From positions 10,760,540 through 10,824,539 of the forward strand of contig NC_084831.1 of the NCBI RefSeq assembly GCF_033115175.1: a stretch of 64,000 nucleotides of DNA, in the 5' to 3' direction. Every line of letters begins with the position of its first letter. Position 1 is the first letter of the stretch. The position numbers and the translations under genes were made by a program. Origin of the DNA: Lepus europaeus. Lineage: Eukaryota > Chordata > Mammalia > Lagomorpha > Leporidae. The notes below the pieces were generated by a model that had not been told where the DNA came from, made no database searches, and saw only the letters and a list, made by a program, of their open reading frames with translations. Below are positions 48,185-58,868 of the stretch, in pieces.

Positions 48185-49535
48185 GACCTACGTTCTGGTT
48201 CCGCTTGTACCTGGCCTTGACCTTGAGACACAATCTCTTGCAGCTTTGAGGATAAGGAAGGTGGTGGAAACGGAAACTTATTTCCTGAGCTCTTGTCTGG
48301 GCTGAGGCCGGAGAGGTGGGGTCATGGATGCTGCCGAGGCCGGTTTCTGCAGGGGTCAGCAGAGGTCAGCAGCTCGCCTGGGATCCAGGCTCCCTGGCTA
48401 TGATGATACCGACGGTGACTACAGACAGCACGCCCCTGTGTGTCATCTCAGACCTCACGGCTGCCCACACTGGGCTCGAGGCCACCATGCCAGTGGATTC
48501 TGGCTCCAAGTTTAGCTGAGTCCGGACCCCTGTGTCCCACGGCCTCACCTCCTAGAGCTGAGCCATGCACTCACCTCTTCACACTCCCTTTCCTTATTCT
48601 GTAAAACGGAGAGAACTGTGGTCTTCGTCCTCCCATTCAGAGAGACACAAAAGCACCTGAGTACATGCAGTGCGTGGAACGGGGCAAGACGGTGACATCC
48701 CAGCCAAGCCTGCGGTGTGGCAGGCAGCGTGGATCCGTGCGGGACTCAACACCGGGGCGCCTGGTGAACGCGGTCAGGGGCCGCGCTGCACCGTCTTTGC
48801 AACGCGTCTGTGAACCCAGAGCTGTTCCCAAACGGCAGCGTTCTTGTTTGACAGAGTCGGGGGAGGGAACGCTGGTGGGCCTGGACACGGCCGCGTGCCT
48901 TCGCTGCCATGGGGCGGGAGGAGCGTGGCCTCTGGGGAGGCGGGAGGGGTTGCTGACTGAGGGGGCAGCAGAGAAAGGGAGGTGGAAGGTGCCTGACCCA
49001 ACGCTGTGGGTTCCTGCTTGTTCCAGGCCGGGCAGCAGTGGAGACAAGACCTGGGGGCCTGACATGCTGGGGCCCCCTCTGCCCCAACGGCCATGTGATC
49101 CCAGGAGACAGGGATCCTGTCTGAGATGGGGTGAGGTCTCAGAGAATCAGGGTGACCTTGGCCAGCAAGTGAGATCATTTCTCTCTCCATAAACAGAGTA
49201 CGAATTTCTTGGGGGACACACAGTGCAGCCCAGGAATCCAGCCAGTGGGGTCCTGGAGGGACTGGCTGGAGCAGGAGAGCGACCCAGGACAGGTGACCCT
49301 GGAGGGGGCAGGGAGGGTTAAGCGAGCTCTTTGGGGCCTGTGAGTCATGGGCCTGGCAGCCCGGGGGCTCCCTGGGGGCTGCTCAGACAGGTCAAGGCAG
49401 GGCAAGCAGCCCAGCTGGGCCCTCCCAGCAGCACCCCTCCCCCCATGGCAGGGCAGGGCCCCCCGTTGTCTTCCCTGAGATGGCTTTAAATTAGGACCCA
49501 TGGGCAAAGGATGGCCCCGCTTCAGGGTAGCTGGA
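48185..49535. other. Intergenic unique block
   Basis: Part of the longest SINE-poor stretch downstream of FBLIM1 (48.2-51.1 kb). No gene recognised. Confidence 0.45.
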
Positions 49536-49539
49536 GCTT

Positions 49540-49770
49540 CTCCCTCATTCACTGCCTTCATTCATCCAGAAAACATCACTGAGCGCTCCTGTATGGCAGT
49601 CACTGCCCTCGGCTCCCAGCTCAGCGAGCAAGGAAGAGTGACCAGGGACCAATCTGTGCTGGGGACACAAGGGGCAGGCCTGGGACAGGGGGGCGGGGTG
49701 CAGCCCAGGCACTTGCCCGGCACTGGACGCATCCTGCTGTGGTTGCAGGGGTGTGAGAAGGGGCGGAGCT
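49540..49770 (-). mobile_element. L2 3' end relic, antisense
   Basis: TTCATTCATCCAGAAAACAT, CACTGAGCGCTCCTGTATGG and CAGTCACTGCCCTCGGCTCC follow reversed L2. Confidence 0.65.
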
Positions 49771-51143
49771 GAGGTCTAGCCTCGGACAGGGACCCAGGCC
49801 TCCTGGGCTTGGTGAGCAGGTTGGGACGTCTGCCCTGAGGGCAGTGGCATGGTGGCCTGGGAGAATTCCAGCGCTGATGAACCTGTAGGACCTGGAGTCC
49901 AACTGCCCGTAGTCACAGTGGCTGAGACGGAGCCCAGGGAGGGTGTGGGACCTGCCAGACTCACACAGCTGGTCAAGGCCAAGCCCCAGGTGTTCTGTTC
50001 CCGCCGCTCCCACGATCGCCTTTGTCTTGCGACATCTGCTGGGACCTATGACCTCTGCACTGGGGAGGAGGAGGCGGTGATGTGGAGGTGAAAGAATGAA
50101 GCCGTGCAGGTACACGGGGTCAGCGCTGGGAATGGGTGGCTCCAGGCAGGTGGAGGATGCTGTGGGCGGGTAGCAAGGCCACTTCCTGCAGGCCCCAGGT
50201 GGCTGAACCGTGTTGCAGGGTTGCCAAGTCCGCACTTCCTCCTTCCCCAGAGCTTTGATCTGAGCTCCCCGAGGGGGGCGTGGCCTGCATTCCTGGGGGC
50301 GGTGGCAGTTCCCGTCTCCCTGCCCTGCTGTAGGGGCCCAGACGGGGACTGGGACACTGCCAGCCCTCTGCAGCGCTGCCCCGTCTCTGAGGCCCTGGTA
50401 AATTTCCATTTCCGACAACCAGCCCGGGTCTGAGTCAGGCGGGGACATCCCCTGCAGGAGTTATAAGCTCCCCTCTCCAAGGCTGGCGCCGCGGCTCAGT
50501 CATGCACTGCCCTGCCCCGGTCACTTTCCGTCCCCGCCTCTCTCCCGGAAGACTATCAGAAATGGCAAACACCCACTGCTCCCGGACCGGTGGGACAAAA
50601 CAAATGACTGCAGGGCGGGGCTCTGCGGAGGCCACATCCGCGGGGAACTCCTGCACAGAACCCCAGCGGCTGCCATCGATCGAAGGCCTCCTGGGGGCCC
50701 CGGGGACAGAAACACGGCTGTCCCCATCGCGCGGAGAGAAGGGCAGGTGTCCCCGGACATGGCAGGGCCACTTGGGCTTCCTGTTAGGAATTCAAAGGCG
50801 AGAGGGTGCGTTTTCCTGCATCTCTCCACGCGGCTGCCCAGGTGCAGGAGCAGAGTGGGTGGAGGGGCAGGGTTTCTCAGGTGAGACCGAGAAGGACCCA
50901 AGACCGGGTGGAGTGGAGGGGCCTGGGACAGTGGAAAGGGGGCAGGGGCTGTGTTTGCTGGAGTCCAGGTCCTGGAGGGAATTGGAGGTCAGAGAGGTCA
51001 GCCAGGGGAAATTAGGGAGGAGGAGCTGTCCTGGGCAGGAGGTTTGACTCCTGGGGTGGGAGCTGTTGGCCCCCCACTGGCTGCCCAGGCCATGGAACAA
51101 ATGAGTGGCTGGTGGGGGGTGGAGTTTGGGGGATAGTTTACTT
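49771..51143. other. Intergenic unique block
   Basis: Nothing recognised beyond an isolated 24-base SINE-head-like phrase at 50482-50505 (GGCTGGCGCCGCGGCTCAGT). Confidence 0.45.
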
Positions 51144-51151
51144 TCCTCTAC

Positions 51152-51645
51152 TTTTTTTTTTTTTTCTTTTCTTTCTTCGAAGTCCTTCTGCACTTGGGCC
51201 TAACCCTAATTACTTGCTACTTGCCACTAAGGAAGGTCTGGACTTTTTTTTTTTTTTTTTCCAAAGTCCCCCTTCAGGGAGCGATCGAAGGTTGCTTTTT
51301 TTTTTTTTTTCCTTTGACAGGCAGAGTGGACAGTGAGAGAGAGAGAGACAGAGAGAAAGGTCTTCCTTTGCCATTGGTTCACCCTCCAATGGCCGCCACG
51401 GCTGGTGCGCTGCGGCCAGCGCACCGCGCTGATCCTAAGGCAGGAGCCAGGTGCTTCTCCTGGTCTCCCATGGGGTGCAGGGCCCAAGCACTTGGGCCAT
51501 CCTCCACTGTACTCCCGGGCCACAGCAGAGAGCTTGCCTGGAAGAGGGGCAACCAGGACAGAATCCAGCGCCCTGACCGGGACTAGAACCCGGTGTGCCG
51601 GCGCCGCAAGGTGGAGGATTAGCCTATTGAGCCGCGGCGCCGGCC
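51152..51645 (-). mobile_element. Young C-SINE with apparent 3' transduction
   Basis: On the minus strand a full-length C-SINE (51645 to 51296) is followed by an A run, a 35-base segment, a second A run, a segment of about 80 bases and a third A run. The whole insert is bounded by TCCTCTACTTTTTTT-type repeats at 51144 and 51647. This layout fits read-through of the source SINE and copying of its downstream flank. Confidence 0.75.
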
Positions 51646-51774
51646 CTCCTCTACTTTTTTTAAAAAACCAGCAGCCCCATGGAGGCAGAGCCACTCTTGA
51701 AAGGTCTCCGCCAGTAGCTTTCGCTACCTGCAAGCCTTTACCGCCATCTAAGTTCAGAACATTGGTGACCCCCC

Positions 51775-52436
51775 AAAAAGAAACCCTGCTCAGAGCAGCC
51801 GCTCCCCACCTACTTTCCATTACTATGGATTTGCCAGGTTTTTTTTTTTTTTAACTTTTGTTTTTTATTTATTTGAGAACCAGAGAGACAGAGATTTCCC
51901 ATCTGCTGGTTCATCCTCCGAATGCCCAAAATGGCTGGGACTGGACCAGGCCAACACCCAGAGCCAGGAGCTCCATCCAGGTCTCCCACAGAGCAAGGTC
52001 CCACGCACTTGCGTGGCCACTGCCGTCCCCCAGGGTCTGCCCTGGCCGGGAGCTGGAGTCGGGAGCTGGACGCAGTGTGGCGTGCGAGTGTCTTAACACT
52101 AGATCGAGTGCACCCCAGTTTGCCTATTGCCAATACTTTGCATATATTTAACTGTGCCATGCGTGGTCTCTGATGCTGGCTTCTCCCACTTAGCACCTTT
52201 TGAGCCTCATCCGAAGCAGCAAGTGTTACAACTTCATTCCTTTCTATTGTCAAACAGCCCTCCAGCGCCTGATGCTCGGGTCATTTCTGGTTCTTGTTTT
52301 GTTTTTGCTATCGTGGCCAGTGCTGCTGTGAACATTCCCATGCAGGTTCTACAGGGAAAGACGTTTTCGCTTCTCTTTCATACATACTTCTAAGTAGAAT
52401 CGCTGGGCCACACTCTGTCTGCCATTTTTGTGGAAT
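51775..52436 (-). mobile_element. L1M 3' end relic, antisense, split by C-SINE
   Basis: 51800-51838 (TACTATGGATTTGCCAG) and 52117-52436 (TTTGCCTATTGCCAATACTT, GGCTTCTCCCACTTAGCACC, GCTGCTGTGAACATTCCCAT, TAGAATCGCTGGGCCACACT) match reversed ancestral L1 3' sequence. Confidence 0.75.
51840..52116 (-). mobile_element. C-SINE (minus) nested in L1M
   Basis: Poly(T), TTTTATTTATTTGAGAACCA to TAGATCGAGTGCACCCC. Confidence 0.85.
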
Positions 52437-52437
52437 A

Positions 52438-52725
52438 GTATGTAAAAGCCATCGCCTGCAATTCTGACATCCCATATGGTTGCTGGTTCGAGTCCTGGCT
52501 GTTCCACTTCTGATCCAATTCCCTGCTAATGGCCTGGGAAAAGCAGCAGAAGATGGTCCAAGTGCTTGGGCCCCTGCCACCCATGTAGGAGACCCAGATG
52601 GAGTTCCAGGCTCCTGGCCATGGTGGCCATTTGGGGAGTGAACCAGTGGATAGAAGATATCTCTCTCTTTACCCCTTAATCTCCCTCTCTCTGTAACTCT
52701 GCCTTTCAAATAACTAAATAAATTA
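52438..52725 (+). mobile_element. C-SINE (plus), head shortened
   Basis: GTAAAAGCCATCGCCTGCAA to CTGCCTTTCAAATAACTAAA. Confidence 0.85.
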
Positions 52726-52742
52726 TTTTAAAAATGAGATGA

Positions 52743-53040
52743 GGGTCTGGCATTGTGGTGTAGTGGTTAAAATTGCTGCCTGTCGAGCCTGCATCCCATA
52801 TGGGTGCCGGTTCAAGTCTCAGCCACTCCACTTCCAACCCAGCTCTCTGCTGTGGCCTGGGAAAGCAGTGGAAGATGGCCCAAGTGCTTGGGCCCCTGCA
52901 CCTGCGTGGGAGACCCTGAAGAAGCTCCTGGCTCCTGGCTTCAGATCTGCTCAGCTCTGGCTGTTACAGCCATCTGGGGAGTGAACCAGTGGATGGAGGA
53001 CCTCTCTCTCTCCCTCTGCCTCTGCCTCTCTCTAACTGCC
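52743..53040 (+). mobile_element. C-SINE (plus), perfect 17-base TSD
   Basis: TTTTAAAAATGAGATGA at 52726-52742 and 53041-53057 bounds this copy, which landed in the tail of the previous SINE. Confidence 0.93.
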
Positions 53041-53220
53041 TTTTAAAAATGAGATGAAAGCCTGAAAGAAAAAATAAAGAATTCAAACTTGAGAAGCCAG
53101 GACTGGCAGGGGCAGGACCGAGACTGCCAGAGGGCTGGTGTGTGAATTGGAGCAAGCCACGCCCTACTCAAGGCCTGGCGTGTGATGTGGGGCAGAGTGA
53201 GCAGGATGTCACAGCCCCAC

Positions 53221-53258
53221 TTTTTTTTTTTTTTTTAAGATTTATTTATTTACTTGAG

Positions 53259-53294
<36 letters not shown>

Positions 53295-53525
53295 CTTCCA
53301 TCCACTGGTTCACTCCCCAGATGGCCACAACGGCTGGAGCTGTGCAGATCCAAAGCCAGGAGCCAGGAGCTTCCTCTGGGTTTCCCACGTGGGTGCAGGG
53401 ACCCAAGGACTTGGGCCATCTTCCACTGCTTTCCCAGGCCACAGCAGAGAGCTGGATTGGAAGTGGAGCAGCTGAGAAGTGGAGCAGCCAGGATGCCGGC
53501 TATACTATGCCACAGCGCCAACCCG
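53221..53525 (-). mobile_element. C-SINE (minus), 11-base TSD
   Basis: CACAGCCCCAC at 53210-53220 and 53526-53536. The head carries a small internal duplication (AGTGGAGCAGC twice). Confidence 0.92.
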
Positions 53526-53624
53526 CACAGCCCCACCTTAGATTACATTCTCTCCGGTCCCTAATGGAGATAACAGATGTTTGACTCTTCATCTGCTGTT
53601 GTATCTTCCATTCTAAACTAGACT

Positions 53625-53765
53625 TTTTCAAACTAAAATGTACACACGAGGTCCCCACCTGGGATCTTGTTACTAGGCAAATGCTGATTCTCTAGGTCTT
53701 GAGGTGGGAGCTAAACATCTGTAATCCTACAGATGATGTCAGAGTTTCTGGACCCTAGATCACAA
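53625..53765 (-). mobile_element. MER5A relic (hAT-Charlie)
   Basis: TTTCAAACTAAAATGTACAC, CTGGGATCTTGTTACTAGGC, CTGATTCTCTAGGTCTTGAG and TCTGGACCCTAGATCACAAT follow MER5A. Confidence 0.75.
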
Positions 53766-53782
53766 TTTAAAAAGTAAGACTT

Positions 53783-54131
53783 GGGGCTGGCACTGTTGTG
53801 CAGTGGGTAAAGCCACTGCCTGCAGTGTCAGCATCCCTATGGGCACTGGTTCGAGTCCTGGCTGATCCTCTTCCAATCCAGCTCTCCACTGTGGCCTGGG
53901 AAAACAGTGGAAGATGGCCCAAGTCCTTGGGCCCCTGCACCCACATGGAAGACCCAGAGGAAGCTTCTGGCTTCTGGCTTCGGATTGGTGCAACTCCAGC
54001 AGTTGCAGTCAACTGGGGAGTGAACCAGCGGATGGAAGACTTCTCTCTCTCTCTCTCTCTCTGCTTCTCCTTCTCTCTGTGTAACTCTGGCTTTCAAATA
54101 AATAAATAAATCTTAAAAAAAAAAAAAAAAA
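53783..54131 (+). mobile_element. C-SINE (plus), first of three in tandem
   Basis: GGGGCTGGCACTGTTGTGCA to AAATAAATAAATC and A tail. Confidence 0.92.
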
Positions 54132-54134
54132 GGA

Positions 54135-54434
54135 TGGAGAAACCAACAGACTTGTCCCGGCTGCTCAGCTTCGAATCTGGTTTCCTTCTAGTGTGCCTGG
54201 GAAGCCAGTGGATGATGGCACAAGTGCTTGTGCCCCTGTCATCCATGTGGGAGACCTGGATGGAGTTCTGGGTCCTGGCTTCAGCCTGGCCCAATGCTGG
54301 CCGTTGTGGCCATTTGGGGAGAAAAACAGCAGCTGGAAGATCTACCTCTCTCTGTCTCTACCTCTCTGTCTCTCTGTCTCTCTCTCTGTTGTTCTGCCTT
54401 TCGAACAAATAAATCTTAAAAAAAAAAAAAAAAA
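54135..54434 (+). mobile_element. C-SINE (plus), second in tandem, 5' truncated
   Basis: TCCCGGCTGCTCAGCTTCGA to CTGCCTTTCGAACAAATAAA and A tail. Confidence 0.88.
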
Positions 54435-54774
54435 GGCCGGCGCCGTGGCTTAACAGGCTAATCCTCCGCCTTGCGGCGCCGGCACACCAGGTTCTAGTCC
54501 CGGTTGGGGCGCCGGATTCTATCCCGGTTGCCCCTCTTCCAGGCCAGCTCTCTGCTATGGCCCGGGAAGGCAATGGAGGATGGCCCAAGTGCTTGGGCCC
54601 TGCACCCGCATGGGAGATCAGGAGAAGCACCTGGCTCCTGGCTTTGGATCAGCGCGATACGCCGGCTGCAGTGGCCATTGGAGGGTGAACCAACGGCAAA
54701 AAGGAAGACCTGTCTCTCTATCTCTCTCTCTCACTATCCACTCTGCCTGTCGGGGAAAAAAAAAAAAAAAAAAA
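54435..54774 (+). mobile_element. Young C-SINE (plus), third in tandem
   Basis: GGCCGGCGCCGTGGCTTAAC start directly after the previous A tail; full-length. Confidence 0.94.
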
Positions 54775-54865
54775 GCAAGCCCTTTCCTCTCCTACCCAGA
54801 GGAGCCGAGTGATACTTTACAGCTTTGCTATGGATTCATTCAGGAAATCTGTCCTTATTGGATGT

Positions 54866-55178
54866 GAACTCGCTCCTTGGTATCCGAGGGGGTTGTTTCC
54901 AGGACACCCCTTCATGGCCTAAACCCAAACCTGTGGCTGCTCAAGTCCCTTACATACAACAGCCAGGGTTTACGCAGAACCCACACATCCTCCTGACACA
55001 AAGTGCCCACTAGGCTACTTGTAATACCTAATAGAGTGTCAGGGCCAGGTAAAAATCATTATACTGTACTGTTTAGTGGCAAGGAAAAACTGTATGTGTT
55101 CAGTACAAACGCGATTTTTCCACCGAATGTTTTCAAACTACGTGGCCGCTGAGTTGGCCTGGATCTTACAGGTTGCTT
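54866..55178 (+). mobile_element. MER2 relic (TcMar-Tigger DNA transposon)
   Basis: CTCCTTGGTATCCGAGGGGG, GGCTGCTCAAGTCCCTTACA, ACTTGTAATACCTAATAGAG, TATACTGTACTGTTTAGTGG and GTTCAGTACAAACGCGATTT follow the MER2 consensus order. Confidence 0.85.
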
Positions 55179-55960
55179 GCTGGGCAGATGAAGAGAAGCA
55201 CAGGAAGTCTCAGGAGGACTGTGGGGCTAAACCTCGCCTAATCCCTGTGACAGCTGTCATGAGATCCTCCTGTTTTGCAAATGGGGAGGAGGTTCAGGGA
55301 GTGCAGGCAGCTGCAGGGGGCTCCCCAGCCAGAGTCCCAGCCAGGGCTCCCTGCAGCGCCTGCTTCCAACTGCTCCCCAAGTCCTGATATCCACTGGGGT
55401 CTCCTTGGAGCTTTGGAGAGGGCGACTGTTGCCAGACCTGAACGCAAAAGAATTTAATGTTTCTATGATCTGATAAAATCCACTCCTACAGACAGGACAG
55501 AGAAAACCTGTGTTAAGCCAAAACTCCTGAGACTGAGAGATCTGTGGAAGAAGAGGGTTTATTGAGCCATTACACGTAAAGGGTAGGCAGTGTGCCAAGG
55601 GTGGGGAGCAGGTGGAAAAGTGTCTGCTGAACCTAAACAAACCAGAGTCCTTCAGGATGAAAAGCTGGGGAAAGGCACACGGGTTTCATATGGAGCTGCC
55701 ACTCACTACATCACCTCTGGACTGGGCGGGGCTGCAAGCAGGTGCAGTGGCACCCCGCCCTAAGGTTCTAACAATGACATTCAAGGTTAAATGGTCCTCT
55801 GTTCTTTGAGGTTGACTGGTGGCTCCTTACTGATTAACCTCCCCCATCTCTCCTCCCTGCCAACCTCTGGCCTTTTGTAATTAAATTTAAGATATCTCAG
55901 AATTTTTTTCCTATCACCTGAAACTCCATAGCACACCATAGAATTTCTAAAATATGATAT
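55179..55960. other. Intergenic, unassigned
   Basis: About 780 bases with no family I can name. The 55400-55860 part has a non-SINE, moderately AT-rich composition unlike its neighbours. Confidence 0.4.
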
Positions 55961-55961
55961 A

Positions 55962-56605
55962 CGGGGTCAGTGCTGAAGCATAGCAGGTTAAGCCGCCACC
56001 TGCGGCACCAGCATCCCATATAGGCAACGGTTCCAGTCCCTGCTGCTCCACTTCTTTTTTTTTTTTTTTTTTGACAGGCAGAGTAGATAGTGAGAGAGAG
56101 AAACAGAGAGAAAGGTCTTCCTTTTTGCCGTTGGTTCACCCTCCAGTGGCCGCTATAGCCGGCGCATCGCGCTGATCCGAAGCTAGGAGCCAGGTGCTTC
56201 TCCTGGTCTCCCATGCAGGTGCAGGGCCCAAGCACTTGGGCCATCCTCCACTGCCTTCCCAGGCCATAGCAGAGAGCTGGCCTGGAAGAGGGGCAACCGG
56301 GATAGACTCTGGCGCCCCAACCGGGACTAGAACCCGGTGTGCCGGCGCCGCAAGGTGGATGATTAGCCTGTTAAGCCACAGAGCCGGCCTCTGCTCCACT
56401 TCTGATCCAGCTCCCTGCTAATGCGACTGAGAAAAGCAGGAGAAGGTGGCCCAAGTGCTTGCTTGGGTCCCTGCACCCACATGGAAGACCTGGCTGAGTA
56501 TTGGCCCAGCTCTGGCCACTGTGGTCATTTGGGAATGAAACAATGGATGGAAGACTCTCTCTGCCTCTCTGTAACTCTGCCTTTCAATTAAGTAAATAAT
56601 TCTTA
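55962..56605 (+). mobile_element. C-SINE (plus) split by a young minus C-SINE
   Basis: Head 55962-56042 (GGGGTCAGTGCTGAAGCATA) and body 56404-56605 (GATCCAGCTCCCTGCTAATG to the A tail) are one older element. Confidence 0.9.
56056..56390 (-). mobile_element. Young C-SINE (minus), nested, 13-base TSD
   Basis: CTGCTCCACTTCT at 56043-56055 and 56391-56403 is an exact duplication of the host SINE. Confidence 0.96.
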
Positions 56606-57374
56606 AAAAAAAAAAAAATAAAAGAGAGAGTAGTGGTTCTGCCACCCCTAGAAGATGGTCTAAGCCTCAGTTTCCTTAAAGAAATTAGGACAACGCTGCC
56701 GCCTGCATGAAAGACTTCTGAGACACCGCGGTGCAGGATGGGCGTCGTAAGCTGCAGAGCTCCTGCCGGCTGTGGCTGTGGGTGAAGCATCTGTGGGGCC
56801 CTCGGTGTGAATGTGATCCCGCGTGATTCTCCTCCATGGCCTTGCCCAGAGGAGGAAAAGGAGAGGGAGACGAGTTTACGTTTGGGATTCACTTACCCTA
56901 AATCGTTCCGGGAAGGGAGGAATCAGCGCGTGGCCTGCGGGCTGGACGGAGTTTGCTGGAAACGTCCTCCAGTGTTTGCAGCCAGCGCGCTGTTCCGTCC
57001 TCCGTGTTTCTCCCTCTTCTGCCTTCAGTCCCGAGCCAAGCACATGCAGACGCAGTCCTAGGGGAGAAGTCAGCATGAATTCAATGTGGTCGATGAATTC
57101 ATGAATTCGATGTGGTCGGCATCTTCTTGTGTTCCTGCACCAAGCCAGCCTCCATCAGGGGAGGAGAGTCCCAGCGCTGAGATCAGCGGGACACGGATCA
57201 GATGTTGTCAGAGGCACTCAGATCGTGGGCGAGACATCTGGACTGACCGCTGAGAGCCCTTCCGACTCCCAGGCTCCAACAGGGGCGGGGAATGTCCAGC
57301 CCACGGGCTGTACAAGGCCCACCAAGTCATCTGGTCTGGCCCTGCCAAGGCAACCTCAGGCAGGACTGAGAAGA
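56606..57374. other. Intergenic, unassigned
   Basis: No recognised element. GAATTCATGAATTCGATG-type short duplications lie at 57075-57118 (ATTCAATGTGGTC / ATTCGATGTGGTC). Confidence 0.4.
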
Positions 57375-57535
57375 GAGAACCAGAAGAAGCGTCCGGCTCC
57401 CGGCTTCCGGTCAGCTCAGCTCTGGCTGCTGCGGCCACCTGGGGAGTGAACCAGCGGATGGACGACCTGTGTGTGTGTGTGTGTGTGTGTCTATCTCTCT
57501 CTGTAACTCTTGTCTTTCAACTAAATAAAATAAAT
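57375..57535 (+). mobile_element. C-SINE 3' part (plus)
   Basis: CTGCTGCGGCCACCTGGGGA, CAGCGGATGGACGACC and CTAAATAAAATAAAT; contains (GT)n at 57468-57491. Confidence 0.85.
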
Positions 57536-57540
57536 ATTTT

Positions 57541-57650
57541 AAATGTTTATTTATTTGATTTCATCTACTTGAAAGGTAGAGCAATAAAGGGAGACATCTG
57601 GCTAAACCAGAAGTCAGGAGCTCAGTCCTATATCAGATTTTATGCCCAAC
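57541..57650 (-). mobile_element. C-SINE fragment (minus)
   Basis: TTTATTTATTTGATTTCATC, ACTTGAAAGGTAGAGC; only the tail end remains. Confidence 0.65.
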
Positions 57651-57652
57651 TC

Positions 57653-57999
57653 CTTTTTTTTTATTTTTAAAAAATATTTATTTATTTATTTATTTATTTG
57701 AAGGCAAAGTTACAGAGAGGTAGAGACAGAGAGAGAGCGACATCTTTCATCTGCTGGTTCACTCTCCAGATGGCCACAACAGCCAGAGCTGTGCTAATCT
57801 GAAGCCAGGAGCCAGGAGCTTCTTCCAGGTCTTCCACACAGGTGCAGGGACTCAAGGACTTGGGCCATCTTCTACTGCTTTCCCAGGCCATAGCAGAGAG
57901 CTGGATCGGAAGAGGAGCAGCCGGGACTAGAACCGGCACCCATGTGGGATGCTGGCACTGCAGGCGATGGCTTTACCTGTTACACCACAGCGCTGGCCC
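57653..57999 (-). mobile_element. C-SINE (minus)
   Basis: T-run, TTATTTATTTGAAGGCAAAG to CCACAGCGCTGGCCCC. Confidence 0.92.
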
Positions 58000-58321
58000 C
58001 ATATTTTTTAGTTTATTTTTTTTAAAGATTTATTTATTTGAAAGAGTTACAGAGAGGCAGAGGCAGTGACACAGCAAGAGATCTCCTATGGGCTGGTTCA
58101 CTCCCCAGGTGGCCACAATGGCTGGAGTTACACTGATCCAAAGCCAGGAGCCAAGAGCTTCTTCAGGGTCTCCTGCACAGGTGCAGGGGCCCAAGGACTT
58201 GGGCCATCTTCTACTGCTTTCCCAGGCCATAGCAGAGAGCTGGATCGGAAGTGGAGCAGCCAGGACTAGAACCGGCACTGCAGGTGGTGGCTTTACCCTC
58301 TGGCCCCCATCACTGGCCCCC
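58000..58321 (-). mobile_element. C-SINE (minus), tandem
   Basis: AAAGATTTATTTATTTGAAA to CCCATCACTGGCCCCC. Confidence 0.9.
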
Positions 58322-58535
58322 AGCTCTGCTCTGGATTCCAGCTTCCTGCTAATGTGGACTCTGGGAGACAGTGGGGACAGCCCGAGTGACTGTGCTCCTG
58401 CCACCCACGTGAGAGACCTGGATGGAATTCCTGCTCCTGGCGTTGGCCCCAGCCCAAGGCCATGGCATGTAGGGAATGGACCAAACATTAGGAATTCTGC
58501 ATGTCTCTGCTTCTCAAATATATATAAGTATATAT
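58322..58535 (+). mobile_element. C-SINE (plus), 5' truncated
   Basis: GCTCTGGATTCCAGCTTCCT to GCTTCTCAAATATATATAAG. Confidence 0.75.
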
Positions 58536-58539
58536 ATAA

Positions 58540-58735
58540 TTTAAAACATGATATGAAAATATTAACGATAGTTTCAATTCCTTTTTTAACTACGTCTTCA
58601 AACTCCGGTGTGTATTTTACACTTACAGCACACCTCAGCTTGCACTAGCCACAGCTCAGGTGCTCCTCACCATTTGTGGTCAATAGCCACATTTTAGACG
58701 GGGCAGCTCTGGAAGTAGAATTGCTAGTGTTTGCA
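58540..58735 (+). mobile_element. Ancient DNA-transposon-like repeat, 3' half
   Basis: AACTCCGGTGTGTATTTTAC, ACTTACAGCACACCTCAGCT and CAATAGCCACATTTTAGACG fit the right half of the same family seen at 28.7 kb. Confidence 0.55.
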
Positions 58736-58868
58736 CTGACAGATATGGCCTTGGCAGGCATCTTGGTGGGCCAGGTGTCTTGTAATGGCTCTCAGATCAT
58801 ACTAGTACGCATGAGTTACTTATTCCCAAAATGGGTATAGTTATATCCACCTTTAAAATTGCATCTAG

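Noticed and set aside
50482-50505. Isolated C-SINE head (GGCTGGCGCCGCGGCTCAGT)
   Set aside because: Only about 24 bases match and no body follows, so it is too short to call an element with confidence.
55400-55900. Possible LTR or other long repeat
   Set aside because: Composition differs from the neighbours, but no terminal repeats or family phrases could be recognised, so it was left unassigned.
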